A stretch of DNA of 64,000 nt from Limnanthes douglasii subsp. nivea (GCA_036936605.1 JAUPFV010000002.1:314170893-314234892); one strand, 5' to 3'. Shown: positions 20,969 through 30,951, counted from the first letter of the stretch. Notes: generated from the letters alone by a model not told the origin. Numbers and translations are program-made.

Positions 20969-21490
20969 TGGTGTGGATAAAAGTAGCCTGAGGGTAGGCT
21001 GGTAATTTTAAGTAGAGTTTTAAGGCAGCGTAAGGGTGTTTCACGGTGGTGTGGTGGTGTTTAAAGGTGCTTTAAGATATTTCAGGGCGTTACAAAGTGT
21101 TTCAAGGGTGGAGAGAGAATTAAGCAGCCTGGCAGCAGTTAATTTTTCTTACCCATAGTTAATGCTGGTGGTTGGGTATTTATAGTGTGTAATTTGGGCC
21201 CTTATGGGCTTTCGGGTCAAGTTTCATGGACCCGGGTCAAGTTTCATGGACCCGGGTCATGTTTAAAGACCCATAAAGTTTAAGCAAATGCACAGGTAGC
21301 TTAGTCAGATAGTGATTAGGTTTTTTAGTACTTTAGTCATAGTTCGAATTGTCTTATGTTTGCTGTGTTCGAAATCATCTGTCCGGTTCAAACAGGGCTG
21401 TTCGGATTATAGTCTTGGAGTCTGCCCGATTTTCGGGGAGTTTTACTTTGGACTACCCTTCCGGGGAGCTCTTCGAATTCGGACTCATCA
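20969..21490 (-). repeat. 3' LTR of Gypsy-1
   Basis: Runs TGGTGTGGATAA...GGACTCATCA on the + strand, 522 bp. It is 20 bp longer than the 5' LTR because GTTTCATGGACCCGGGTCAA is tandemly duplicated at about 21,221-21,260. Confidence 0.95.
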
Positions 21491-21505
21491 GGAGCCCCTT
21501 TTTTA
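21491..21505 (-). other. Polypurine tract of Gypsy-1
   Basis: The minus strand reads AAAAAAGGGGCTCC up to the LTR start TGATGAG. The core GGGGCT-N-C followed by TGAT is the same in Gypsy-2 (50,175) and Gypsy-3 (59,136), which ties the three elements together. Confidence 0.8.
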
Positions 21506-21819
21506 GGTATTTGAACAAGTGTCCTTGTTAAAGAACTGAAAAACAGTCCGATTTCGGAAGTGGTTTTCTGATTCGAAGAGAGTTGAGACAGGCCCGGACA
21601 GCCCAACCGTTACGAATTCCAAACGGTTCTTTGTCAGGAGTAGTGGGACACGTGTCACCCTCTGGTTGGCCACTCCAGCCGTTTTTCTACCTCGAAAATT
21701 ACACCACTTTATTGAATAGGTAACTTCTTTAAATGGTTTTGATGACGTCAGCGCCGTCTTTTAATCATTGCCCAACTTTTCGGATTCTCCTAGGAATCAA
21801 TCCCCCTTTTTCACTTTTA

Positions 21820-21828
21820 CTATAAATA
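21820..21828 (+). promoter_or_regulatory. TATA box of the antisense gene (CTATAAATA)
   Basis: Lies 330 nt inside the 3' LTR and 89 nt before the ATG of the + strand gene. The same box in the same relative place and orientation occurs in Gypsy-2 (50,564) and Gypsy-3 (59,547), although the surrounding DNA has diverged strongly. Confidence 0.6.
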
Positions 21829-21916
21829 CTATTCATCTTTCACAGTCTCATTTTCACTTTGCCATTTTACTCAAAACTTCATCTCTCTAAAATCTTAAAA
21901 TTTCCTTAATCGTTTT

Positions 21917-24881
21917 ATGTTCACAGCAAGAACAGCTTTAATCAAGGGTGGCTGGCTCAATCTTTCAGAACTAGAGAAAGCTCAAAGGGTCGAAAAAGAG
22001 AAAAGGCTTGCAGCAGGGCTTCCAGCATCGCCTGTCGAGAAACCAGCCCCTTCGATTGAAGAATCTGATAGAGGTTCGTCTTCCTCAAAGGGTACAAAAC
22101 CTAGAAAGCTCTTTCGAACAACACTCTCTCCCATCGTTTCAGACTCTTCAGTTCAAGAGTCTATCCCCATTGCTGAACCGGGGGTTACTGCTACAAGTGT
22201 CAGAAAAAAGTCTACTTTTATTGCCATGGGGTCCGACTCCGATCATTCTCCAGACAAGCTTATTATGAAGAGACCAAGTAGACTGGTTAAAGGACTCTCC
22301 TCAAAAAATACTAGTGAGTCGGGGTCCGGAACAACTATTAGGACCCTCCGGGAGAGGCCGGGCGGTCCGGAGGCTAGTAGTCCACTACCTCCAAAGGAAA
22401 CTTCGACCTCAGAGACTCAAGCTGAGGTGAAAACCCAAAAACATTCAACGAGCCGCCAGTCCGGAGGATCAGCTGTACCAAGCTTCATCCCTCCCCGGGC
22501 TGTTTCTGCAGAAGCTCCCCCAACAGTAATGGAGGAGAGGATGGAAGACTCCATAGAGGAGGCTAGGTTTGAGTCCGAGTCTTCCGGACAAGCTCACACT
22601 GCCATAGTTGTTGCCAAGAAAGGCAAAGAGGACTTATACCTGAGCCGTCCGGATCTGCCGGAGAGCCTTGAAGGGAAAGTTGGTCCCTGCTTTCACAAGG
22701 TAGAATTTAAGTACCTTTTGTCTTTGTTAAAAACCAAGTACATGTTTATTCACACTAGGGATTTGGGACGGCTTCGCACTAAGTGGGGGATCCCTGAAAA
22801 TGTAAAGATTCGAATTCCCATCGACCCGGAGACCCCGATGGATTGCAAGAGAAACGAGATTGTCTTTTTTACAGAGCTGTTTAATTGGGGACTTAGGTTC
22901 CCATTGGATCCGGAGATAGTGCGCTATTTCCATTTGGTCAAGCTATGTCCATCGCAGCTGAGTCCCAACGGATGGTACACCTTGATGTCATGCATAATGG
23001 CGTCCAGGCTGTCCGGAATCCCTCTTCCCATGGAAGAGTTTGCTGTTGTGGCAAGTCTATGCAAACATCACCAGTTCCCCTTTTATCACTTTAATATGGG
23101 GAACAATCTGAAAGCCGTTGACGATCTCCTGGAATCGGAGAATAAATTGAGGAGCCAGTTCTTGTTTATAAGTGGCTCATGGGAGAATGGGAAGAAGATT
23201 AAGATTGGGGAGAATCCTAGCCTTCTTCGAAGTAGATGGAGAAGTGATCGTAAGTTCTTTCTTTAAGTTTCTATTCGAATCTTCCCTTCTTTAAGCTTTC
23301 ACTAACTTAATTATTCTTTTGTTTTGCTTAAAACTGCCAAAAGAGTTCGGAGACTATGCGAAAGCCGGACAGGTTACCTGTGGCAAAATAAACACATGGG
23401 CCGCAGAGAACTGGGAGAACCTGTTTCACAAGGCTTTTACTCCGGGAAACTTAGCCAGATCTCACCTGTGGAACACCACAGGTCGAAGGGATTTAACCTG
23501 GGAGGAGTTTTCCACCTCTCCTGATGATGACGTTGTGCTGAGAAGGTCTCATGAGCTAGATGGGACCCTTTTCCTCCCTCTCCGGGCCAAAGCCCCAAGT
23601 AAGATGAAGGGCCAGAAGAAGAAAGGGAGGAAAACAGCAGGAGATTCAGAGAAAAAGGCCCTAACTGACACAGAGGTGCCAATTCCAGTTCAAGTTGATG
23701 CAAGCCTTCTACAGGTGGTAGAAGTGGAAAGTAAGAAACACGGAGAGACTCCCTCAAAACCTACGAGGGTCTCCAAACGAACCCGTAAGCAAGTAAGCGA
23801 GGGTGCTGAGAGAGAAGTAAAAAAGAAGAAAACTTCTCAAGAAGAAGAATTTGCTCTCCGGGACCCGGAGCCCACTTTTCCAGTTGATCCTACATTAGCC
23901 GAAGAGATCCCAGAAAACCTTAACGAAGGGATTCCAGGGGAGCTTCGCACTGATGATATTGAACAGGGAGAGATCAACATGGATGAAGTGGATGTCACCG
24001 GCCTGGGTCCTCTAGGTGACTACTTCCTTGGTTTGTCTAGGGATGAGTTTGCAGGGCCATATGTTCCTCCAAGTAGTTCCAACACAGTGAACTTTAATGG
24101 CAAGACTTTCTTGGTTTCCAGCGAAAGGGACATTATAGCTCACTCCCTCCTTAGCAACGTGCAACCTGTGCTCACCCTGGAAAGGCAAGTCCGGAGTCAG
24201 GCATAAACCATTAAGGAGCTTAAGTCTGAGAAGGAGAAACTGTCCGGTGACCTCCGGGGAGCCACTACCCAGATTGACTTGCTTAAGGAGTCGAACGAAC
24301 AGCTGAAGAGGAGTAAAGATGAAAGCAACACAAAAGTTGCCTCTTTGGAGAAAACCCTAGAAGATCTCCGGGCTAAGCAGTCCGAGTTGGAGAAAGACTT
24401 GAAAACCTCAAAAGATGAGACTGCAGCAAAAGAAAAGATTGTCACCAACCTGACTACCGACAAACTTACTTTGGAGAATGCAGTGACTCAGGCTGTTGGT
24501 GAGAAAGCTGCCCTGGTGAAGGATCAAGAGGCCATGATCAAGGCCAAAATCAATGCTTATGCCAAGGAGATGCTACGGAGTGAGGAATTATTGATTGAGA
24601 AGGTGAAATCTGACATGGTCCTCCTATTTCACGAGAAGTTCCCGAAGAGGAGACTTGGGAACTTATGGCGTTATGTGGATGATGATGATCTCCCATACTG
24701 GACCATGGCTGATGACGAGGGGTACTCTGATGAGCCTTCATCTGGTGATGAAGAGGAAACTGGAGAGAGCCCTGGGGAGGACGAGATCGACCCTAAAGGC
24801 AAGAAAAAAGTCGAAGAGAAGAGTGATTTTAAAGACAAGAACACACATGTGGGTGAGCCGTCTTCGAAGGCTCTTCCTTAG
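21917..24881 (+). CDS. Antisense, intron-containing gene of Gypsy-1 ('putative gypsy-type transposon' family protein)
   Basis: Exon 1 is 21,917-23,249 and exon 2 is 23,344-24,881; joining them keeps the frame (exon 1 ends after one base of a codon and exon 2 supplies two). The product would be about 950 residues. Residues 1-245 are Ser/Pro/Lys-rich and disordered. About 250-440 form the conserved core, with NWGLRFPLDPEI, YFHLVKLCPSQL, MASRLSGIP and FLFISGSWENG. Exon 2 begins with a W..ENWENLFHKAF block; then come a Lys-rich linker with PSKPTRVSKRTRK, a coiled coil (about 24,210-24,600) and an acidic tail. A single TAA at 24,204-24,206 (CAA expected) interrupts it. The core recalls the Pfam family named 'putative gypsy type transposon' (PF04195, recalled, not searched). 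Its function is unknown. Nuclear location is only inferred from the basic runs. Confidence 0.75.
23250..23343 (+). other. Intron in the antisense gene of Gypsy-1
   Basis: 94 nt from GTAAGT (donor context GATC|GTAAGT) to AAAAG|AG, with a T-rich tract before the acceptor. Retaining it ends the protein 6 codons into the intron. Gypsy-3 has the same donor at the homologous codon (60,907) and Gypsy-2 a GTACGT donor (52,204) in the same phase. Confidence 0.75.
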
Positions 24882-25320
24882 TTTATAACTTGTTTTGTTT
24901 AATTTTTGTTTGAACCAAAGTCCTTGGAAGGCCAAGGCACCTTTTTTGTGATGCTGTCCGTTTTATCCGGACAGAGTTTTGTATTATGTTTAAACTTGTT
25001 CAAAAAGTCCTTGGAAGGCCAAGGAAACTTTAAGTTTATTGAATGAATGTTTTATCTTGCACAACCTTTCTCTTATTCCACGGTTTGCCTAAATACTTCG
25101 TATTGTGAGAGTGTTTAATTTCTCTGGCTAGAATTTAAATAGCCCTTAGATCTTTCAGTCCGGGTAGTATGGCAATCAATCAGAATTTTGTAAAAACTTA
25201 GAAAATTGTTTAAGAAAGCTCCAAGTTTTATTGAAAGCTCTTCGTGGCGCCGAAGAGAGGAAGTGGTATGCCCCCAAATATTTACATGGATATTCAAACA
25301 AGTAAATATTTACATAGATT
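24882..25320. other. Spacer between antisense gene and pol of Gypsy-1
   Basis: Holds two exact copies of a 19-bp unit with core CCTTGGAAGGCCAAGG (24,919-24,937 and 25,006-25,024). Between them is a TGTCCG...CCGGACA inverted repeat (about 24,955-24,974). The convergent antisense gene and pol end on either side, so transcript termination signals for both strands should lie here. A GTATGCC...ATATTTACAT segment (25,266-25,288) is shared with Gypsy-2. Confidence 0.5.
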
Positions 25321-26160
25321 TTATTCTAGGTACATTCGAAGGTGTTCAATATTCCAAGGGTGAGTTAAAACCCTGCCATCTTTGTCTTCCAGCCAGTATG
25401 TGCCAGGCTTGATTCTTTCAACCACAGTATACGGACCCTCCCAAGTTGGGGCCAGCTTTCCGAAGAGTTTTTCCTTGGTATGCAAGAAAACTTTCCTCAA
25501 TACTTTATCTCCTGGTTGAAAGTCTCTTCTTTTAACCTTGGAAGCAAACCTGCTTCTCATTAAGCCCTGATAGTGTGTCATTCTAAGATGAGCTTTTACT
25601 CGCCTTTCTTCAATCAAATCAAGCTGATTTCTGATTGCTATTTCGTTAGCCTGTCCGGAGAAGTTATGAACACGAAAAGAGGGGAGTGTCTTCTCTATGG
25701 GAGCTACTGCATCCATCCCATAGACCAAGGCAAAAGGTGATTCTTGTGTGGCAGCCCCAGGCGTTGTCCGGTATGCCCACAAGACTTCTTGTAAATAACT
25801 AGGCCACTTCCCAGCAGCCCCTTCCAGATTTTTCTTTAAGCCGGACAGTATTGTTCTATTAGCCACCTCAACTTGCCCATTGGCTTGTGGGTGGAATGGT
25901 GAAGAAAAGCAGTGCTGAATACCCCTTGAGGCACAGAAGCTCTCCATTTCTCGGTTGTCAAACTGTGGCCCATTATCTGTTGTTATTTTCTGAGGGACAC
26001 CAAATCTGCAACATATGTTGGATAGAATGAATTTTATAACAGCCTTTGATGTTGTTCCTGCTAAGGGGGCTGCTTCTATCCACTTCGAAAAGTAGTCGAT
26101 GGCTACAATTATGGTTTTACGTCCTCCGGACGCCATAGGGAGAGGCCCAACTAAGTCCAA
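25321..26160 (-). CDS. pol: Gypsy-1 integrase, catalytic core and C-terminus
   Basis: 279 codons in the same frame as RT/RNase H and gag. The triad D2, D62, E98 is intact (MDLVGP, TTDNGPQF, NGQVEVANR) with 35 residues between the last two. The C-terminus runs through FQPGDKVLRKV and WEGPYTV to HPWNIEHLRMYLE, the typical end of Tat-group integrases. The Met at 26,160 is not a natural start: the frame is separated from RT/RNase H by one TGA (26,164-26,166) where the family has Trp (FARWG). The protein inserts element cDNA. Confidence 0.92.
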   Translation of the reverse strand: MDLVGPLPMASGGRKTIIVAIDYFSKWIEAAPLAGTTSKAVIKFILSNICCRFGVPQKITTDNGPQFDNREMESFCASRGIQHCFSSPFHPQANGQVEVANRTILSGLKKNLEGAAGKWPSYLQEVLWAYRTTPGAATQESPFALVYGMDAVAPIEKTLPSFRVHNFSGQANEIAIRNQLDLIEERRVKAHLRMTHYQGLMRSRFASKVKRRDFQPGDKVLRKVFLHTKEKLFGKLAPTWEGPYTVVERIKPGTYWLEDKDGRVLTHPWNIEHLRMYLE

Positions 26161-26163
26161 TCC

Positions 26164-28608
26164 TCATCGAGCAAAAGGGATAGGCTCAGAAATTGATTCC
26201 AAAGGGATGGCTGGTACATGAATTTCATTGCTGTACCTTTGGCATGGGTCACACCTTCTTACCAGTTCCTTGGCATCTTTCATTATTGAAGGCCAATAAT
26301 ATCCGGAGAGAAGCACTCTTCTTGTTAACGCTCTAAATCCACAATGAGCTGATCCCTCACCATCATGTAATTCGGAGAGAACCATTTGTGACTCATGATC
26401 TCCTAAACAGCGTAGGAGAGGTTTGCTGTAGGATTTCTTGTACAAGACCTCTCTAATCATGATGAAACCATGAGCCTTGTGTTTTAAGGTTCTGGCTTGT
26501 GATTTAACCAAGGGTACGACGCCATCGGACAGATATTGGATAAGAGGAGACCTCCAATCCTGAGGCTGATTTACTTGTATTTCAAAGACCTCCTCTTTCT
26601 CCCCTTCATTAAGTTGAATAGAAGGACTTTCAAGCACATGGATCCATGGATAGGACTCCGTGTATGCTATTGTTGCCAATGAGTCCGCCAGTTCATTTTC
26701 TGCCCGGGGAATGTGCTCATAGACAACAGCTTTAAACTTCATTGCCTCATTTTTCAAGAGAAGTAAATACTTGATTAACTGTTCTTTTCTAGCTTCTGAT
26801 AGGCCCAAGGCATGGTGAACAAGCAATTGGGAGTCGCTTAACAGCTTGACCCTTTTTGCTCCACAAATGTAAGCCAATTTTAATCCAGCTATAGCTGCTT
26901 CGTATTTGGACTCGTTATTGGACGCCCTAAAAGCAAAACAAATAGCTTGAAACATGTTGTCCCCATAAGGAGAAGTAAGACATATTCCTGCCCCAGATCC
27001 TATGGCACTGGATCCTCCATCTGTTCGGACAATCCACACTTTTTTGTCTTTTGAATCAGCAGGTTGCTCTGAGTCCCTATCAGAATGGAATTCGACCAGA
27101 AAATCAGCCACAGCTTGAGCTTTTACTGCTGTTCGAGGAGCAAAATCTATGTCGAAGTCTCCCAACTCTACTGACCACTTTGTCATTCTGCTCGATATAT
27201 CCGCTTTTTGAAGGACATTCTTTAAAGGGAAGGATGTCCGGACAACAATAGGGTGAGCCTGAAAATAAGGCCTCATCTTTCTTGCAGCTATCACCAAGGC
27301 CAATGCTAGTTTCTCGAGTTTCAAGTAACGGCGTTCAGCATCAATCAGGCTTTTGCTGATGTAGTATACTGGGTGAGGATACCCATCAACCTCTCTAACT
27401 AACACAGCACTGATGGCACAACTTGAAATAGCCAGATACACAAATAGAGTCTCCCCATCGATTGGTTTGAATAAAGTCTTTGGAGAGGACAGATGCTTCT
27501 TAATTTCATTGAATGCCTCGTCACACTGTGGTGTCCACTCAAACCCCTTTGCACCTTTCAAAGTTTGAAAGAAAGGAGCACATCTGTCCGAAGACCTAGA
27601 GATAAACCTGTTCAAAGCTGCCAACCTCCCCGTTAACCGCTGCACTTCTTTAACATTTCGAGGAGGCTCCATTTGAAACAAAGCATTGAGTTGGTCCGGG
27701 TCGGGCTGGATTCCATGCTCACTTATAATGTACCTTAAGAATTTCCCGGACTGCACTCCGAACACACATTTTTCAGGATTTAGCTTTAAATTTACTTTGG
27801 CCAAGTTTGCAAAAGTTTCTTGGAGGTCGGACAAGTGTAGCTGCTCATCCACACTTTTCACCATCATATCGTCAATGTAAACCTCCATATTTCTTCCAAT
27901 TTGATCAGCAAATGCTTTATTGACTAACCTTTGATAAGTAGCCCCAGCATTTTTCAAGCCAAAGGGCATTACCTTATAGCAGTGTAAACCTCTATCAGTA
28001 ACAAAAGTGGTATGCTCTTGATCTCTTGGATCCACCTGGATCTGATTATATCCGGAGAAAGCATCCATGAAGGAGAGTAGCTTGTTCCCAGAAGTAGAAT
28101 CTACCAGCTGATCTATCCGGGGAACCGGATACAAGTCTTTTGGGCAGGCTCGATTGAGATCTGTGAAGTCTATGCACATTCGCCATTTACCGTTTTTCTT
28201 TTTTACCAAGACTGGATTGGCAGTCCACAAAGGATACTGAGCTTCTTTAATGTGCCCCATCTTTGTGAGTCTGTCAACCTCTTGTACAATGACATCAGCC
28301 TTTTCTTTTGAGAAAGCTCTCCTTTTTTGCACCACTGGTGCTACGTCTCTCCGGACAGACAAGTGATGAGAAATCACTTCTGATGGTACTCCAGTTACAT
28401 CAGCATTGCACCAAGCAAAAACGTGCTGATGGTCTTTTAAGAATTTCAACATTTCTTCTTTTAACACTTGTGGCATTTTGGACCCTATTTTGACGATTTT
28501 TCCTTCTTCCAAGCAGTGTGTTTCGACTTCCTCAACCGGGATTAACACTCCGGGGGTCTCTCTGGGGTCATCAATTTCACCCTCACCCCCAGAAAGGCCC
28601 TCAAACTG
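26164..28608 (-). CDS. pol: Gypsy-1 reverse transcriptase, two RNase H domains and integrase zinc finger
   Basis: Open from just after a TAG (28,609-28,611) to a TGA (26,164-26,166); the first Met is at 28,548 (794 residues from there). RT: FMDAFSGYNQ (D162), FGLKNAGATYQ, YIDDMMVKS (D226, D227). The first RNase H (about 360-480) reads FVYLAISS where Asp is normal, so it is probably inactive. The second, archaeal-type RNase H (about 504-630) has D510, E550, D572 and D622 in WIVRTDGGS, ESKYEAA, SDSQL and NELADSLA. The HHCC finger of integrase follows (about 713-772, ending CDPCQRY). Two RNase H domains are diagnostic for the Tat group. The protein copies element RNA and removes the RNA strand. 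Confidence 0.93.
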   Translation of the reverse strand, partial: QFEGLSGGEGEIDDPRETPGVLIPVEEVETHCLEEGKIVKIGSKMPQVLKEEMLKFLKDHQHVFAWCNADVTGVPSEVISHHLSVRRDVAPVVQKRRAFSKEKADVIVQEVDRLTKMGHIKEAQYPLWTANPVLVKKKNGKWRMCIDFTDLNRACPKDLYPVPRIDQLVDSTSGNKLLSFMDAFSGYNQIQVDPRDQEHTTFVTDRGLHCYKVMPFGLKNAGATYQRLVNKAFADQIGRNMEVYIDDMMVKSVDEQLHLSDLQETFANLAKVNLKLNPEKCVFGVQSGKFLRYIISEHGIQPDPDQLNALFQMEPPRNVKEVQRLTGRLAALNRFISRSSDRCAPFFQTLKGAKGFEWTPQCDEAFNEIKKHLSSPKTLFKPIDGETLFVYLAISSCAISAVLVREVDGYPHPVYYISKSLIDAERRYLKLEKLALALVIAARKMRPYFQAHPIVVRTSFPLKNVLQKADISSRMTKWSVELGDFDIDFAPRTAVKAQAVADFLVEFHSDRDSEQPADSKDKKVWIVRTDGGSSAIGSGAGICLTSPYGDNMFQAICFAFRASNNESKYEAAIAGLKLAYICGAKRVKLLSDSQLLVHHALGLSEARKEQLIKYLLLLKNEAMKFKAVVYEHIPRAENELADSLATIAYTESYPWIHVLESPSIQLNEGEKEEVFEIQVNQPQDWRSPLIQYLSDGVVPLVKSQARTLKHKAHGFIMIREVLYKKSYSKPLLRCLGDHESQMVLSELHDGEGSAHCGFRALTRRVLLSGYYWPSIMKDAKELVRRCDPCQRYSNEIHVPAIPLESISEPIPFAR

Positions 28609-30951
28609 CTATTGGTCATTTGTACGGACTACCCCCAGCGTTCGTGGAGCCAAGGCAGTGGCATAGCATTCTCTTGCAACTTTTTGACTGCTCCGGACAA
28701 CCCCAACCTGCCCCTGAACAGCATATTTTAGACACTGATGGACTGTTGAGGCCACTGCATGCATCCTGGAGAGCCAAGATCTCCCTAGAATAGCGTTGTA
28801 ACAAGTGGGACAGTCCACCACAATGAAAAGTATTCTAACCGTTTTCTTGAAAAGGCCTCTGCCCAACAATACTTCTTCTTCGAACTCACCGATTACATCA
28901 GCTGAGCTGCCCGTGAAGCCTACAATCGATCGGTCTGACTTTTGAATCACAGCTGGATTTTTCATTTTCTTGTAAGTATCTAGGAAAATGATATTGGCAG
29001 AGCTCCCAGTATCTACCAGGATTCGCCTTATCTCATTGCCCCCTATCGATGCTCCTATGACAACAGCATCTTCATGAGGGCCAGCAATGTCCCTCAAATC
29101 ATCCCCATCAAAGACAATGAATGGAAATAGATTTGACGATTGATAAGAGGTCATGCCCCCTTCTAGTTGGGTTGCCAAATTATGAACATGCCTTTTTCTT
29201 GATGATGTGGTAGGAGCCGTTACGGTGTCCCCTCCGAAAATTGTCAAGGACTCAAAGAATTTAATGAGCCCGGAGACCGACCTGGAACGTTCCTCTATTG
29301 CACCCACTATGTTCCTTGTTGGATCAGGATCCAAGTATTCTGACTCCACATCAAACCTTTCAACAATTACCATGGCCCCTTCTGGGGCAGCATTAACCGG
29401 ACCAGCCCGGTGAGTGTTATCAGGCCTGTTGCCTCCTCTTCTTTTGACATACGCACCCAACTTCCCTCTTTCAATCAGGTTCTGAACCTCTTGCTTCAAG
29501 GCTATACAATCATCAGTAGTATGGCCAATATCATTGTGATATTGACAAAAAGAACTGTTTCGATGTTCTCTGGGAGACTGCAAGGTTGCCGGTCTCCGGT
29601 AGTGTACTTCATATTTAGTTTTCTCGAAAATGGTTGCCACACTCTCTTTGAGCTCTGCAAACCACTCCGGTTGGACCCACGGCCCCCTTTTGTTTCTAGA
29701 CTGTTGACTTTGTGCAGGAGCAGCTGGTTGAGACTGAGCTTTTCCTCTTCCATGCCCCTGTCCGGTTTCTCTAGCTTTGTTGCCGGACTGGTTTGGATTG
29801 GGAGTTGGTGTCACCGGGGTGGATCTCACCTGCCTGTGCACCCTGGTCTTTTTTGTTTCATCAACATTTATTTGCTTGCCAACTTGATTCAGCAATCCAC
29901 CCCAGGTCATGGCTTTCTTCCTTGTTACCGAATCGGCCAGGTTGCCCGGGTTCAAACCTTGTCTCAGGGATGCTATTGCCACTTGTTCAAAGCAATCAGC
30001 CAGCCCGTTCTTTGTATTCACAAAACGACTTATGTATTCTTTCAATGATTCATTTGGCTCTTGGGCACAATGGATTATGGTATCTCCATTGCCCTTGAGC
30101 TCCTTACTTCCCACAAATTGCCTTCGAAAGGCCACCCAAAAGGTATCAAAGTCTCTGATACAACCCTGAGGAAGGCTGTTGTACCACTTCAGAGCACTCC
30201 CCGTAAAGGATTGGGAGAATGCCCTGCAGAGTAGTTTATCATTATCATCAAAGTTCATCATGAAGTTCTTGAATTGCTCCAGATGATTGTCCGGATCAGT
30301 ACTGCCGTCGTACTTCTCCATCTTTGTACTGTCAAACCTCTTGGGGAAGTTCCCGGATAGGATTTTAGAAGACAGTGGAGACTGCCTCCAATTCCTTCCA
30401 CGACTGAACACGGTATCCTCATTAGGTGTTGCAAAGATACCTGGCTCATTATGGAAGGCAAATGGATCCATCAGCAACCGGTCTATATGCCTCCGGCTGT
30501 GAGATGATCCTTTCCCAATGTGTCTTTTCATTCTTCCATGGTGGTCTCTTTTTCTGGAATACTTTTTAACTTGCTTTTGTTTTTTCCTGGTTCGCCCTTC
30601 GTCACTACTGGAGGACAAGGACTTTTCATTCCCCTCACTGTCCGAAGAGCTGTCCGAAGATTCTGAACTTGGGTCAGAACTCTCCACAGGCTTGGACCGG
30701 TGAGACTTTTTAGAACTAGCATGTGTCTTTTTAGTGCTCACATGAGTCTTCGAAGCCTCATGCTCTCGAGGGTTATCAGAGCGATGAGCAACTGATGCTT
30801 TGGACTTTTCCTTCATGCCCATCTTGGCCTTCTCAGCCCTCAGAGCTTCTATTTCAACCCTCAACCTGTCACGCTCTTGGACAGTATATTCATCGTTCTC
30901 TTCCACCACTTCGAGCAAAGCTGGTGGAAGCTCTGGATTATCCGGATTCAT
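28609..30951 (-). CDS. gag: Gypsy-1 Gag and protease
   Basis: 780 codons starting at the ATG 30,951, about 75 nt after the 5' LTR. Residues 1-45 form a Glu/Leu-rich helix, 50-160 a Ser/Lys/Arg-rich stretch, 205-310 the retrotransposon gag domain (KYDGSTDPDNHLEQF, ALKWYNSLPQGCI, FRRQF). The nucleocapsid finger is C469-x2-H472-x4-H477-x4-C482. The aspartic protease motif LVDTGSSANIIF has D647. The frame ends at TAG (28,609-28,611) immediately followed by CAG TTT and in-frame pol, so Gag-PR and RT lie in one frame separated by a single stop. Gag builds the particle, and protease cleaves the polyprotein. Confidence 0.93.
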   Translation of the reverse strand: MNPDNPELPPALLEVVEENDEYTVQERDRLRVEIEALRAEKAKMGMKEKSKASVAHRSDNPREHEASKTHVSTKKTHASSKKSHRSKPVESSDPSSESSDSSSDSEGNEKSLSSSSDEGRTRKKQKQVKKYSRKRDHHGRMKRHIGKGSSHSRRHIDRLLMDPFAFHNEPGIFATPNEDTVFSRGRNWRQSPLSSKILSGNFPKRFDSTKMEKYDGSTDPDNHLEQFKNFMMNFDDNDKLLCRAFSQSFTGSALKWYNSLPQGCIRDFDTFWVAFRRQFVGSKELKGNGDTIIHCAQEPNESLKEYISRFVNTKNGLADCFEQVAIASLRQGLNPGNLADSVTRKKAMTWGGLLNQVGKQINVDETKKTRVHRQVRSTPVTPTPNPNQSGNKARETGQGHGRGKAQSQPAAPAQSQQSRNKRGPWVQPEWFAELKESVATIFEKTKYEVHYRRPATLQSPREHRNSSFCQYHNDIGHTTDDCIALKQEVQNLIERGKLGAYVKRRGGNRPDNTHRAGPVNAAPEGAMVIVERFDVESEYLDPDPTRNIVGAIEERSRSVSGLIKFFESLTIFGGDTVTAPTTSSRKRHVHNLATQLEGGMTSYQSSNLFPFIVFDGDDLRDIAGPHEDAVVIGASIGGNEIRRILVDTGSSANIIFLDTYKKMKNPAVIQKSDRSIVGFTGSSADVIGEFEEEVLLGRGLFKKTVRILFIVVDCPTCYNAILGRSWLSRMHAVASTVHQCLKYAVQGQVGVVRSSQKVARECYATALAPRTLGVVRTNDQ

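Noticed and set aside
23437..23757. Minus-strand frames opposite the antisense gene (23,437-23,757, 24,197-24,463)
   Set aside because: Complements of the coding exon 2; no motifs, and not continuous with pol, which ends at 25,321.
29410..30048. 212-codon plus-strand open frame opposite Gypsy-1 gag
   Set aside because: Antisense to the Ser/Arg/Lys-rich gag region. Its Ser/Leu/Phe-rich composition is what the complement predicts, and no conserved motif or equivalent is seen in Gypsy-2.
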